Shown here one piece after another: positions 35,034-44,877 of a stretch of 64,000 nucleotides of DNA. The position numbers were made by a program, and so were the translations under genes. This stretch comes from Halobacteriovorax sp. GB3. GTDB taxonomy: Bacteria > Bdellovibrionota > Bacteriovoracia > Bacteriovoracales > Bacteriovoracaceae. The stretch's first letter is position 1; every line of letters begins with the position of its first letter. The stretch spans positions 1 to 64,000 of the forward strand of contig NZ_JAQSLN010000001.1 of assembly GCF_028649655.1 (NCBI RefSeq), given 5' to 3'. A model generated the notes under the pieces. It worked only from the letters and a program-made list of their open reading frames with translations, searched no databases and was not told the origin of the DNA.

Positions 35034-35891
35034 ATGATGAAAGTCTTGCTTCTGGTTCTCATAGTATTATCTCTTTCCTTTTCCTCTTCTTCTGATGAGG
35101 GCAAAAAAGATGTGATCATTTGGTATCAATATCACATGCCTCCATTTATGGTTTTAGAAGGACCTGATCAAAATAGAGGAATCTTTGATGGAGTTGTAAC
35201 GACTCTTCAAAAGAAACTTAAATACTATGAGCATAGAAATTTAAGAATGAGTATCCAACGATTTTTCAGAACAATTTCTAATCACAATAATATTTGCTCG
35301 GCCTTAACTTTAAAAACACCCGATCGTGAGAAGTATATTTACTTTTCAAGGCCCTATTCAATCCTTCTACCAAATCGAATCATCATAAAGAAAAGCACGC
35401 ACAGAATGCTTGGAAACCCAAAATCAATATCAATCAGAAGTCTTCTTCTCGATCCAACATTCTCAACGATTGTACAAGAGGGAAGAACTTATAAAATGCC
35501 TCTCAATAGAATACTGAGAAGACATGAGAGCGGCGGTAATTTCAAAAGAATGAATGTCGAAATGGAAATACTCTTTGATATGTTTGAAAGAGGAAGAATC
35601 AATTATTTAATAGAGTACGCTAGTGTTGCAAAATATTATCTGAAAAAGAAATTTGAAAAAGACTATGTCTTCTTACCAATTGAAGAAATGCCCAAGTATT
35701 ACCAAGCAGTCATTGGATGTTCGAAAACAGAAAAAGGTAAGAGAATCATTGATCAGATCAATACAATTATAGAAAAAACTGAGACAGAGAAGGTTTTCAG
35801 AAACTCGATGAAGCGCTGGCTCAGTGAAAAAGAGAAAAAAGAAATTGAGCGAATAGCTGTTGATATCAAATTAAATAGCCCTTCGAAGTAG
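35034..35891 (+). CDS. Periplasmic solute-binding-like protein (SBP_bac_3 type)
   Basis: A 285-residue protein with a signal peptide (about residues 1-18). The start of the mature part, VIIWYQYHMPPFMV, and GIFDGVVTTLQKKL further on resemble family 3 extracellular solute-binding proteins of the TIGR02285 type. No ABC permease or ATPase is adjacent, so it may be an orphan sensor-like binding protein. GGGAAGAAG precedes two adjacent ATG codons (35034 and 35037). The ligand is unknown. Confidence 0.65.
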   Translation: MMKVLLLVLIVLSLSFSSSSDEGKKDVIIWYQYHMPPFMVLEGPDQNRGIFDGVVTTLQKKLKYYEHRNLRMSIQRFFRTISNHNNICSALTLKTPDREKYIYFSRPYSILLPNRIIIKKSTHRMLGNPKSISIRSLLLDPTFSTIVQEGRTYKMPLNRILRRHESGGNFKRMNVEMEILFDMFERGRINYLIEYASVAKYYLKKKFEKDYVFLPIEEMPKYYQAVIGCSKTEKGKRIIDQINTIIEKTETEKVFRNSMKRWLSEKEKKEIERIAVDIKLNSPSK

Positions 35892-36063
35892 AACCATTTT
35901 TTCACATGTGTCTAAAGTCTAGACACCTCAATCTTTTAGACGATTTTAAAGGCCCACAGAGAATTAAACTCATCAAATTTTGAGGAGTTAACTGTGTAAA
36001 TAACTCCTTTCTATGGCATAAGCTTTGCATTCTTTATAAGTACTTAAGTATTTTGGGGGAAAT

Positions 36064-39000
36064 ATGAAGGAGCTTATGAAAAAAGCAATTTCGGCATTTA
36101 TTATTTATCTTTGTTCTTTTCAACTTGCCTTTGCAAGTGTTGTTGAGAACCAGAATCGTTTTGAAAACGATGCCGAATCTTATTTCGATACTTTCAAGAA
36201 GCAAAGTGAAAATTATAAAAAAGTAGTTAGTGGTTACGATAAAAAAGTTGATGAAAACTGCGAAGATCCTAAACCTGAAAGCAACTTTGATCTTTCATCT
36301 CTTCTTGGTGGACAGGATACCGTTTCATATGAAGGTGTAAATGATGAGTCTTTCTTTAAAGAATTAAAAGATAAGTCAATCCTCTCTTGTGATGAGAAGA
36401 AAGAAGTTAGTGAAGTTGTTCAAGAACAAGCTCTTTGTAAGAGAGAGCACATTCCTGGTTCTATTGGTCATTTTACAAAGAAAATGATGGATAAAAAGGA
36501 CTTTGATCAAATCGATTACAATATCATTCGCTCTCAAACAAATGAGGCGATGAAGTATAAAAAAGATATTCAGAGATTGATGGATAGTGATCTCTCATTT
36601 GATATTAAAAGAGAAGCAGTTCTTCACTATATTCACAATGTACTCCTGCCTTATCGCGATCTCTTTGTTGTAACGAGAAAAGCTACAAATGGTTCAAAAG
36701 TTATTTTTGATTCCCTTTATCCTGTTTTTGATGCTGAACTCTTCGTAACAGAAGAAGAAGTTTCAAAAATTTCACTTGGAATCGACCAATATAATGATCC
36801 TGTTTTCAATAATCTTGTTGAATTAGAAGAGGGGATGTCGATCCGCTTTGATGAAGCAAAAATGGTAAAAAGAGATATTATTACACTTATGAAAGCACCA
36901 AGTGCTGATAACTATTTTCAAGTCTTAAGATGGTTTACTGTAAATATGCTTTTACAGCAAAAACGATATTTCTCATCAGTTCTTAATGCCCAAGACGATC
37001 TCGTTGATGTTCCACTCCAGTGTCAGGAGAAAATGGAGAACGGATCACTTCCTTCAAAAGTAGAATTTACGATTAATAAGAAATTTCAAGGAAAGCATGC
37101 TGAGATTCTCCTTTCTAATCTTGGATATGTTGATGGTGAGTATGGAGCATTTGCAAGAGAGTATTTCCTAGAAAATTCAGACTCTGATGCTCGTATTGAT
37201 AGTTATTCAGGAATAGTTCCTTTTGAAGAATATTCACTAGCTAAAATCGCTCTCTATGAAAAGTCATCGAAATATTTTGAACCATCACTTGATGATACGA
37301 AACATTATGAACTAGTCATGAAGGCAAATAGAGGTGAACTTTACAATGTTTTTGAAAATGATGAAGAGATGAAAACATTTCTTTCCATTATTGATAGAGC
37401 AAAGAAAAATAGAGAGTTTGAAGTTCTTGAAGATGGAGAAGTTAGCTCATTTATTGCTTATGATGATAATCTCTCTCCCTATCTTGCGAATTATCTTCAA
37501 AGAAAAGGACTAAGCTATATTGATAATGCTCTTCCTGAGGGAATTGTAAGAAAGCTAAAAAGAAATAAAATTAAAATTGAATTTCCTAGTTTCAACTCAT
37601 CTTCATTTTGGAGAATGTGGGCCCTGAGGTCACTTTCAAGTGTCTTAAAGGGGATGGATAAGAAGTCAAAAGAATACTCTCGTATCATGAGAATCATTAC
37701 AAATGACTGTGGAACAGGTATGAGAATTAATCTTAGAAATCCTATTTGTTTCAACACAAGTGGTAAGTTCAACGGAGTAGTTAAAGCACTAGATGAATTT
37801 GCCGTTTCTGATTCATATGTACCTGTAAGAAGAATGAAAGAAGCTAAAGTTGATAAGCTATACCCAATGTTAGCAAAAATTTGGAATTATCTTCGCGATA
37901 AAACAGATCTTCTTTCAGATGCAACTATTGATGAATATACATTTATTCTTAATCAGATCTACGCTGGGAATGAGTTTGCAAGAGCGCGTCTTGGGTATGT
38001 TCTTGCTGAATATGAAATGATGAACTTTATCTTTGAAGAGGCTCCAATCCATGGGAGAAAAATTTCATGCGAAGCGAGAGCGTCAAGATTAGATCTTTTT
38101 AAACTCAGAAAAGCTGCCAAGAAATTTGGTTTAAATAAGCCATTAACTCCATTTTATGCTGATTCTATTTTAGATGATTCTAAAAAAGAATATGTTTGGG
38201 GCGAAATCTATAAGAAAAAGAATTCTGAATCAGAGCAACTTCTTACAGCTAAGCTAAGTGGAGGAGACGACGTCTTCAAGATTATGGAGTCATTAAGCTC
38301 TGAGACTATTCTCGATAGAAATGCTATTGAAAAATTTAACTCAAAGAATCTTTCTAATCTTTCTGAAAAAAGATGGGACGATATAAACTACGCATTGTCT
38401 TCAGTTGATGGAGAAAGAATTCAACTTCTTGGAGACCTATATAAAGAGAGAGGGAATCTTGAAAAACAACAAAAGATTCTTGCTCAATATTCTAAGTACT
38501 ACTCTCTTGATGATGATTTTCAAGTTAAGGATGACTTCTTTAGTTTAGAAAATGCACTTAAAAAGCCTGTTTTTTTAGAACTTATTGAAAGAGCTGCTAA
38601 GAGTAAGTTGAAGAGTTTGGACAAGCAACTTGAGAAACTATGTATGACAAATATGGATGATCACGAGCAAATTAAGAAGATCTTCCATGGAACAAGTAAT
38701 GTTCAAAATAATTTAAATCAGATCTTAGGACTTCAATCTGTTCCAGTAGAAGTACAAGAGAAATTAGATGAATGGACGAAAGACGAATACTTAGAAATTG
38801 GTGTTGGTTTTGGTGCACCAATTATTTCTATTGCCGCATATTTTATGGCCGGAACTTGTATAGTCGCAACAGGTGGACTTTGTGGGGCGCTCGTACTAGG
38901 TCTTAGTGGCTTAGGTCTTGCCGGACAATCTTATCTAGCTGTTCATGAATATAATAAGCATGTTCGTTCTAAAGATCACGTTAACTTTGTTAAGGGAATG

Positions 39001-40494
39001 GAAGATCTAGGTGTTGCAAACGCTGGTTCTAATGATGAAATGTCACACTCGCTTGGATGGGCAGCTTTTGAAGCTGCAGGAGCATTTGCACTTCTTTCAG
39101 TGGTTGGAAGATCATATAAGGTTGGAACAAACGTTTGGAAAACTAGTTCAAAGGCCATTGCTAGAAATAGCTCTCTTTCTAAAGAGGCCCAAAAAAGTGC
39201 TCTTCGTGAATCTGGAGAATCAATTGGAGAAGATGCTCAAACAGAATTTGCGAGACACGTACTTGGAATGGATGGAAAACAAATGATTCCCGAGCTCGAA
39301 AGAGTGGCCAAGGAAAGAGACTTAAAAGAGATTCTCGTAAGAATTCAAAGAGTCAAAGACTTACAAGCTCAAGGACTTATGACGAAGTCGGAGCTTAAGG
39401 AATCTGTGAAAAGAATTACAAATGATCTTGCAAAGCATACAGCTAAAGATGATCATGTTTATAAGTTTGTATCTAATGAAGTCGCTTACTACTCTAAAGA
39501 AGCTGTTGATCAAAGAACAGCTGAAGTTGTGTCCGCTTACTTTCATAATAATGATAAAATGATGCTCGATTATCTTAAATCATTGGACTCTCTTCTTTTG
39601 TCTAAGCACTCAAAGCTTGCTAAAGCGAGAAAGATTAATATGAATGTTAAAAACGGAACATATACGAGCAAATTTTTAAACTTCTTTAGAAAGTTACGTT
39701 ACCGTTCGACGGCAGAGAATGCGACTAAGATGAAAAAGATGATCTCTAAACTTGAAAAGGGAGCACCTGATCTGACATTTTTTGTAAAAGAAAATATGGA
39801 AGACTTTACTGACTTCTTCTTTGATGGAGCAGTTAAGAAGAGAGGATTCTTACACGAAGTTTTCACAAAAGGTGGGCCACACATTGGTGGTGCAATGAGT
39901 GGAGGAAGGAGAATTCGCTACGTTCAAACATTTTCTGATGATGTTATTATGAGAAAGTTTTTTAATGCACGTGCTCGTCTTGTTTTAGAAAGCTCTAAAA
40001 GAGAGGCGAGAGAACTACTAGGACTAAGTGAAAATGTTAAGGCCGATAGAGTGGTTGATGCAATTAAAGCATTTAATGATTCGGTAGGTGAGGTTGTTTT
40101 AAAGTCTGAAGCTAAAGAAGCACAGAGTATTGCAAAGATGTATCTCAACTTTCAAGAAAGTGTTGCCAAAGATGTTGTTAAAAAAGTTGGTGCAAAGAAA
40201 ATTGGAAATACCGGAAGTCGTGAATTAACAACTGTCTTTAATCAAGAACTTGGTATTAAGCAGGTGAGAGAATTAATGTTTCACCCTAAGACAATTCAAG
40301 AAAAAGCTGTAGGTGATTCTCTTTGGAGAAAAATTGATATTAATAAATTTCTTGGAGAGCAAACTGATGATTTCGCACACGTTGTTGTGAGAAAGTTATC
40401 GGGATATAGTAAAGTTTCTGAGTTTGAATCTTATTTAAATGCTTTACGTTTATTAGTGATGAAAAATCAAAAAGGTGTCGTTGAGATATTCTAA
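36064..40494 (+). CDS. Very large secreted protein with a glycine-rich hydrophobic core
   Basis: A 1476-residue protein with a signal peptide (about residues 1-25, cleavage AFA-SV). Most of it is charged and helical. Near residues 915-960 there is one striking Gly/Ala-rich hydrophobic stretch (SIAAYFMAGTC, GGLCGALVLGLSGLGLAG) able to form a membrane hairpin. The rest has scattered Cys, mainly in the first two thirds. No domain is recognised. GGGGG precedes the ATG. The next two genes also encode secreted proteins, so this may be a predator-specific secreted set. A toxin, adhesin or outer-membrane role are all possible; none is shown. Confidence 0.6.
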   Translation: MKELMKKAISAFIIYLCSFQLAFASVVENQNRFENDAESYFDTFKKQSENYKKVVSGYDKKVDENCEDPKPESNFDLSSLLGGQDTVSYEGVNDESFFKELKDKSILSCDEKKEVSEVVQEQALCKREHIPGSIGHFTKKMMDKKDFDQIDYNIIRSQTNEAMKYKKDIQRLMDSDLSFDIKREAVLHYIHNVLLPYRDLFVVTRKATNGSKVIFDSLYPVFDAELFVTEEEVSKISLGIDQYNDPVFNNLVELEEGMSIRFDEAKMVKRDIITLMKAPSADNYFQVLRWFTVNMLLQQKRYFSSVLNAQDDLVDVPLQCQEKMENGSLPSKVEFTINKKFQGKHAEILLSNLGYVDGEYGAFAREYFLENSDSDARIDSYSGIVPFEEYSLAKIALYEKSSKYFEPSLDDTKHYELVMKANRGELYNVFENDEEMKTFLSIIDRAKKNREFEVLEDGEVSSFIAYDDNLSPYLANYLQRKGLSYIDNALPEGIVRKLKRNKIKIEFPSFNSSSFWRMWALRSLSSVLKGMDKKSKEYSRIMRIITNDCGTGMRINLRNPICFNTSGKFNGVVKALDEFAVSDSYVPVRRMKEAKVDKLYPMLAKIWNYLRDKTDLLSDATIDEYTFILNQIYAGNEFARARLGYVLAEYEMMNFIFEEAPIHGRKISCEARASRLDLFKLRKAAKKFGLNKPLTPFYADSILDDSKKEYVWGEIYKKKNSESEQLLTAKLSGGDDVFKIMESLSSETILDRNAIEKFNSKNLSNLSEKRWDDINYALSSVDGERIQLLGDLYKERGNLEKQQKILAQYSKYYSLDDDFQVKDDFFSLENALKKPVFLELIERAAKSKLKSLDKQLEKLCMTNMDDHEQIKKIFHGTSNVQNNLNQILGLQSVPVEVQEKLDEWTKDEYLEIGVGFGAPIISIAAYFMAGTCIVATGGLCGALVLGLSGLGLAGQSYLAVHEYNKHVRSKDHVNFVKGMEDLGVANAGSNDEMSHSLGWAAFEAAGAFALLSVVGRSYKVGTNVWKTSSKAIARNSSLSKEAQKSALRESGESIGEDAQTEFARHVLGMDGKQMIPELERVAKERDLKEILVRIQRVKDLQAQGLMTKSELKESVKRITNDLAKHTAKDDHVYKFVSNEVAYYSKEAVDQRTAEVVSAYFHNNDKMMLDYLKSLDSLLLSKHSKLAKARKINMNVKNGTYTSKFLNFFRKLRYRSTAENATKMKKMISKLEKGAPDLTFFVKENMEDFTDFFFDGAVKKRGFLHEVFTKGGPHIGGAMSGGRRIRYVQTFSDDVIMRKFFNARARLVLESSKREARELLGLSENVKADRVVDAIKAFNDSVGEVVLKSEAKEAQSIAKMYLNFQESVAKDVVKKVGAKKIGNTGSRELTTVFNQELGIKQVRELMFHPKTIQEKAVGDSLWRKIDINKFLGEQTDDFAHVVVRKLSGYSKVSEFESYLNALRLLVMKNQKGVVEIF

Positions 40495-40525
40495 AAAAAA
40501 GCCCCGATAAAATCGGGGCCTTTTT
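40493..40525. terminator. Bidirectional terminator
   Basis: GCCCCGAT/ATCGGGGC stem with an A3 loop, A run to the left and T run to the right, between two convergent secreted-protein genes. Confidence 0.9.
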
Positions 40526-40529
40526 ATAT

Positions 40530-41474
40530 CTATTTAAAAAAACAATTTTCTACTTCCATATCATCATAAGCTTTTTGCATGGCCTCTTTTCTACTACCTT
40601 GAGCTTTATCGATATCTTCTCTAAGTGTCTTTTTGAATGCCTCTTCAAAACTTGTGTTATCACTTTTTCTAAGTGCTGTAACTCTGTCGAATCTAGCGGC
40701 CCATTCTAAAAGTTGCTCTGGATTTTGCTCTTCTAAAAGAAGTTTTGTTGCAAAGTTATGTCCTGCTCCTAAAAGGTCTGTTCCATTTTTCGAATAACTT
40801 GCTCTTTTGAGAGATGACATAACTGTTTTCATTTCACTTGATCCATTGGCCATCAGGTCAATGTGCGTTGCTAGAGCGAGAAGATCACCCTTGTCGATCT
40901 CTTTAGAAGAGTATTTTCCAAGCTTCATTTTTCTCATGCTCTTTTTGATATAGCTTTCAAGTTGTTTGTCTGTTTTAAAACGTTTTTTCATTCTATTAAT
41001 TGAGTCGTTAACAGTTTTGTTAGAAACTTCAATGATCGTTGCACCTTCTCCACAAGCAGTACAAGCGATTCTATTAATTGAACGAAGGCTATGTCTGTCT
41101 GCGATATATGTGAATTGTGTGAATGAATCAACGAGTTGATCTTTTGAAACTTTGTCAGCATCTTGATTTAGAACTGCAAGAATCTTCTTCGCTTCAGCTT
41201 TATCTGCAGCATCTGGAATTTGCTCAATGGCAGACTCTAGCTCTTGAAGAGTTGGCAGTCTGTTTTCATCTGGTGAAAGGTTTTTAAGTGAAACCACAAT
41301 ATTCTTTGCTTGCATTTGAGCAGCTTGAGGGTCAAAACCTTTTTTATAAAGTACCTCTTCAACTCCTGAAGCTGAAAGTAGGTAATCAAGAACTTTAGAT
41401 GCAGCTAGCGTCTGAGTTGTCAGCGCAGAGCAAAGGGCCATGGCCAGTAGAGATTTTTTAAATAGATGTCTCAT
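40530..41474 (-). CDS. Secreted helical protein, unknown function
   Basis: A 314-residue protein with a signal peptide (about residues 1-24, cleavage TLA-AS). The mature part is predicted mostly helical and has a CTACG motif near residues 138-142 and one further Cys near the C-terminus. No family was recognised. It converges on the 1476-residue protein gene, and the two share one terminator. Confidence 0.55.
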   Translation of the reverse strand: MRHLFKKSLLAMALCSALTTQTLAASKVLDYLLSASGVEEVLYKKGFDPQAAQMQAKNIVVSLKNLSPDENRLPTLQELESAIEQIPDAADKAEAKKILAVLNQDADKVSKDQLVDSFTQFTYIADRHSLRSINRIACTACGEGATIIEVSNKTVNDSINRMKKRFKTDKQLESYIKKSMRKMKLGKYSSKEIDKGDLLALATHIDLMANGSSEMKTVMSSLKRASYSKNGTDLLGAGHNFATKLLLEEQNPEQLLEWAARFDRVTALRKSDNTSFEEAFKKTLREDIDKAQGSRKEAMQKAYDDMEVENCFFK

Positions 41475-41643
41475 TTCTCACTAATCCTTTTTGGTGGTCT
41501 ATAATTGATCAAAATGCTTATCGTCCAATTGGATGATAACTTTAAATTTGTTTGCATCTCTTTATATGATGGAGCTTTGTCTAAGTACCAGAAATAACAT
41601 TAGACCTTGAAAAAAATAACAGGAAATTAATAAAGGGGAGTAC

Positions 41644-41694
41644 GTGAAATCAAGGGGTTATGTGTTCACAGAATTTGCTAATGAGTTTTTCTAA
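41644..41694 (+). other. Possible 16-codon leader ORF upstream of the nuclease gene
   Basis: A short frame starts with GTG behind AAAGGGGAG and ends at TAA 41694, 39 bases before the likely start of the nuclease. The ribosome site is good, although the spacing is short. It could be a leader peptide or chance. Confidence 0.2.
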
Positions 41695-41732
41695 GGGTAA
41701 ATTGGCCATTCCACGAAACCTTGGGGGAACTT

Positions 41733-43355
41733 ATCAGGTTTTTAATTGGATCGATACTTTTGGTGCTTTCTTATCAATCTTCTTGGGCCATTCCTACAGA
41801 CGATTATATGGAAAGGATTTTGTTTCAAGAAGAATGTGAGAATAATATCTCTTATCTTCCGTCTGTAGACGAATATAGCGTTGACTGTGGAATGGAATTT
41901 CACCATTACAATAGTGAAGCAGCTGAAGATTATTACTCTTCTTTTGATGATGATCCTGTGAAGCTTGGAACTTGGAATGTCTTTCATCCTGGGATTGGAA
42001 AGTCTCAATTTAAAGACTATTCTCTCGTCGCTGAAATCATGAATCGTTGGGATATCGTGACGGCCGTTGAGTTACTTCCTCTCATTGGTGCTGACTCCCG
42101 ACATAATGAATCAGTGATTTCTTATTTACGAGAAACTCCTCGAAAAATTAATGATCTTAAAAAAGAATTAAATGCTACGAATCCTTCCACTAAAGCTTAT
42201 GAAAAATTAAAAGCAGAGCTTAAAGAAGCTCAAGATGGATTAAAAAAGGCGAAAGGCCTCTATCGTAGTCCTGGTTACTTAAAAATACTGAAAGAATTAA
42301 GGAAAATAGATCCTTCATGGGCGCTTATCTTATCTCCAAGAGGTGAGGGAAGTGATGGTTCTTGGATTAACGAGCTTGTTGGTTTCTACTATAGAGGTAG
42401 AAAAGTTAAGCCAATTGAGAATGAGCATTGTGAGGCTTTTCAATCGACGTTAACAGCAAGTGATGCTTATGCATGTTTTCCTGATATCACGGGGAAATTT
42501 CTCTATCGTAATTATGAAGGCCTTTTCTCTAGAAGACCTTTTATGGGAAGTTTTAAAAGTGGTGAATTTGACTTCACTCTTATTGGTAGTCACATCATTC
42601 ATAACTCACCAGATGACAGTGATCTGATGAAGACACTTTTGAATAAAACATTTGGAGTTGATCATTATGATGATTTAGGTGAAGGTGTTGATAGCGGTAA
42701 TTACGCACGTTTTGCCGAAATTAAAATGACATTCGAGATTATTAAAAACTTGAAGCGTAAGTATAAAGAGCAAGATGTCATTTATACAGGAGATTTCAAC
42801 GTCGAAGCAGATGAGCCTCTATTGAAAAAGATGATGAGTGAGTACGAGGGAATGAAGGTACTTGTGAGATCGGAAACAAGTCTTTCAAATCAGCGCTTTG
42901 ACTCAAGTGGGGAAGGAAATGGTTACTCAAATAACTATGATCACTTCTTCGTGGACTCCAATAAACTTGGTGAATGTAAAATGGGAAGTCTTTTCACTTC
43001 GAGGCGAGTAGATTTTTACAAAGGATTTATTAACGATCTTATGCAGAAGTACTTGATTCGTGACATTGACGGTGTTTCTCATTTAAAGACGCTTTATCCA
43101 ATGTCTGACTCTGGAAAAAAGAAAATGAACCGAGAGGTTACTCGTTTTAAGAATTATCTAGATTCTCAATTAACGATTAAGAGAAATAAAATTGTTCCTG
43201 TCTATACTGATTCTGCTACGAGAGTTGATGCCTTTAGAAGGCGCGTTTTTGAAAGCCAATTAGATGATGATTTCTTTTATGGAGTTTATAAAGAGATTTT
43301 AAGTGATCACGCTCCAATTGAAATCACTTGCTCAACTGAAGAAGATGATGATTAA
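41733..43355 (+). CDS. Secreted endonuclease/exonuclease/phosphatase-family enzyme
   Basis: A protein of about 540 residues with a DNase I-like fold and the full catalytic set in order: LGTWNVF (Asn), VTAVELLP (metal-binding Glu), GSHIIH (catalytic His), YTGDFNV (Asp and Asn) and SDHAPIEI (Asp-His). A helical insertion follows the Glu. A signal peptide is present, so it is exported, possibly to digest prey or environmental DNA. No ATG, GTG or TTG stands at the right place. A perfect GGGGGAA lies 5 bases before ATC at 41733, which gives a normal signal peptide beginning (M)RFLIGSILL. The TTG at 41721 lies inside the same stretch without its own ribosome site. Confidence 0.8.
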   Translation: MRFLIGSILLVLSYQSSWAIPTDDYMERILFQEECENNISYLPSVDEYSVDCGMEFHHYNSEAAEDYYSSFDDDPVKLGTWNVFHPGIGKSQFKDYSLVAEIMNRWDIVTAVELLPLIGADSRHNESVISYLRETPRKINDLKKELNATNPSTKAYEKLKAELKEAQDGLKKAKGLYRSPGYLKILKELRKIDPSWALILSPRGEGSDGSWINELVGFYYRGRKVKPIENEHCEAFQSTLTASDAYACFPDITGKFLYRNYEGLFSRRPFMGSFKSGEFDFTLIGSHIIHNSPDDSDLMKTLLNKTFGVDHYDDLGEGVDSGNYARFAEIKMTFEIIKNLKRKYKEQDVIYTGDFNVEADEPLLKKMMSEYEGMKVLVRSETSLSNQRFDSSGEGNGYSNNYDHFFVDSNKLGECKMGSLFTSRRVDFYKGFINDLMQKYLIRDIDGVSHLKTLYPMSDSGKKKMNREVTRFKNYLDSQLTIKRNKIVPVYTDSATRVDAFRRRVFESQLDDDFFYGVYKEILSDHAPIEITCSTEEDDD

Positions 43356-43362
43356 AAAATAA

Positions 43363-43391
43363 AAAAAGCGGGATTTAAATCCCGCTTTTTT
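43363..43391. terminator. Bidirectional terminator
   Basis: GCGGGATTT/AAATCCCGC palindrome flanked by A and T runs, shared by the nuclease gene and metG. Confidence 0.9.
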
Positions 43392-44865
43392 ATTTGTCAA
43401 TTTTTGGAAAGAGTGGCTCTGGCATAAGGAGATTATACTCAACCTCACCAAACTTAATATCTTCAAAGCTTTGAACTTCAACACTTAGAGGAACAAGGGC
43501 ATTCTTAGACGTTTCTGGAAGAAAGGCACTAAGAAGTGAAGATGTCGCATGAATCCCATAAAGACAGTTATAGATCACAGGAGTAAGTGCTACTGGATCT
43601 TCTTTAAGTTTCCATGGTTCTTTGTCATTAACATATTGGTTAATGCTATTAACAGACTCCCAAAGAACATCGAGGGCCTTGTTGTGTTCACAAGCTTCCA
43701 TTAGCTCTTTCATCTTAGAGTAAGTTTCATCAAAGTTGAGTTCTTGAGTAACTCCAGTTCCTGAGATCTTAGGATCGATGGCCTTAAGAGAAAGCTTCAC
43801 TACTCTCATAATAAGGTTACCAAAGTCATTTCCAAGCTCACTATTGTGCTTTTGAATAAGGTCTTTCTCAGAGAAGGCTCCATCTGAGAGAGCAGAAATT
43901 GAGCGAAGAAGATAATAACGGAAGCTATCAACAGGATATTTTGCAATCATATCCATTGGATCAACTCCATTTCCAAGAGACTTTGACATCTTTTTTCCAT
44001 CTTCAGCAAGAATCATTCCGTGAACGTAAACTTTCTTTGGAAGAGGGATATCAAGGGCCTTAAGCATACAAGGCCAGATGACGGCATGAAACCATAAAAT
44101 ATCTTTTCCGATAACATGCATATCGGCAGGCCAAAATTCTTTTTGCTCTGGAGATAGGGCAGAGTAGTAATTGATAAGAGCGTCGAACCATGTGTACATA
44201 ACAAAGTTATTATCACCTGGAACTTCAACTCCCCATCCTTGATTTGGTCTAGAAATAGCGAGATCTCTTAGAGGCTCAGATTCTAAACGGCTAAGGATTT
44301 CATTATACTTTCCTCTTGGAGTAACAAATGTAGGATTTGCTTTAAGGTGCTCAATGATCCAGTCACTATATTCAGAAAGCTTGAAGAAGTACCCTTCCTC
44401 TTCCTTCTTTTGCAGTGGTTTATGGTGTTCTGGACAATTCCCATCTGGAGCTTGAAGCTCAGTGTAGAATGACTCACAACCCATACAGTACATACCAGAG
44501 TACTTCCCAGCATAGACTTGACCTTTATCTTGGAGTCTCGTCCAGAAGTCTTGGCAAACATCTGCGTGTCTCTTTTCTGTTGTTCTAATGAAGTCAGTAT
44601 TACTGATTTCAAGTTTTGAAATCAGTTCCTTAAACTTCAAAACTTGCTCATCAACAAAGGCAGCTGTTTCTTTACCTGCCGCTTGTGCTGATTCAATAAG
44701 TTTTTGTCCATTTTCATCAGTACCTGTTAGGTAGTGCGTTTCATTTTTTAATAAACGATTCCAACGAGCATAGGCATCAGCGACGATCTTTTCGTAGGCG
44801 TGACCCATGTGTGGAGTTCCGTTTGGATAATCAATTGCAGTCGTTACATAAAAGCGATTTGTCAT
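43390..44865 (-). CDS. metG: Methionine-tRNA ligase
   Basis: Charges tRNA-Met. The class I signature HMGH is at residues 19-22 and KMSKS near 293. A zinc knuckle CMGC...CPEH is present. At 491 residues it lacks the C-terminal tRNA-binding/dimerisation domain found in longer MetG proteins, as is common in short forms. It follows leuS with only 12 bases between them, so the two synthetases form an operon. A bidirectional terminator lies at its 3' end. Confidence 0.96.
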   Translation of the reverse strand: MTNRFYVTTAIDYPNGTPHMGHAYEKIVADAYARWNRLLKNETHYLTGTDENGQKLIESAQAAGKETAAFVDEQVLKFKELISKLEISNTDFIRTTEKRHADVCQDFWTRLQDKGQVYAGKYSGMYCMGCESFYTELQAPDGNCPEHHKPLQKKEEEGYFFKLSEYSDWIIEHLKANPTFVTPRGKYNEILSRLESEPLRDLAISRPNQGWGVEVPGDNNFVMYTWFDALINYYSALSPEQKEFWPADMHVIGKDILWFHAVIWPCMLKALDIPLPKKVYVHGMILAEDGKKMSKSLGNGVDPMDMIAKYPVDSFRYYLLRSISALSDGAFSEKDLIQKHNSELGNDFGNLIMRVVKLSLKAIDPKISGTGVTQELNFDETYSKMKELMEACEHNKALDVLWESVNSINQYVNDKEPWKLKEDPVALTPVIYNCLYGIHATSSLLSAFLPETSKNALVPLSVEVQSFEDIKFGEVEYNLLMPEPLFPKIDK

Positions 44866-44877
44866 TTTCTACCTATC

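Noticed and set aside
41681-41839. Alternate-frame ATG open reading frame of about 50 codons across the nuclease start
   Set aside because: It lies in a different frame from the nuclease, lacks a ribosome site and has no protein-like features; the signal peptide is encoded in the other frame.
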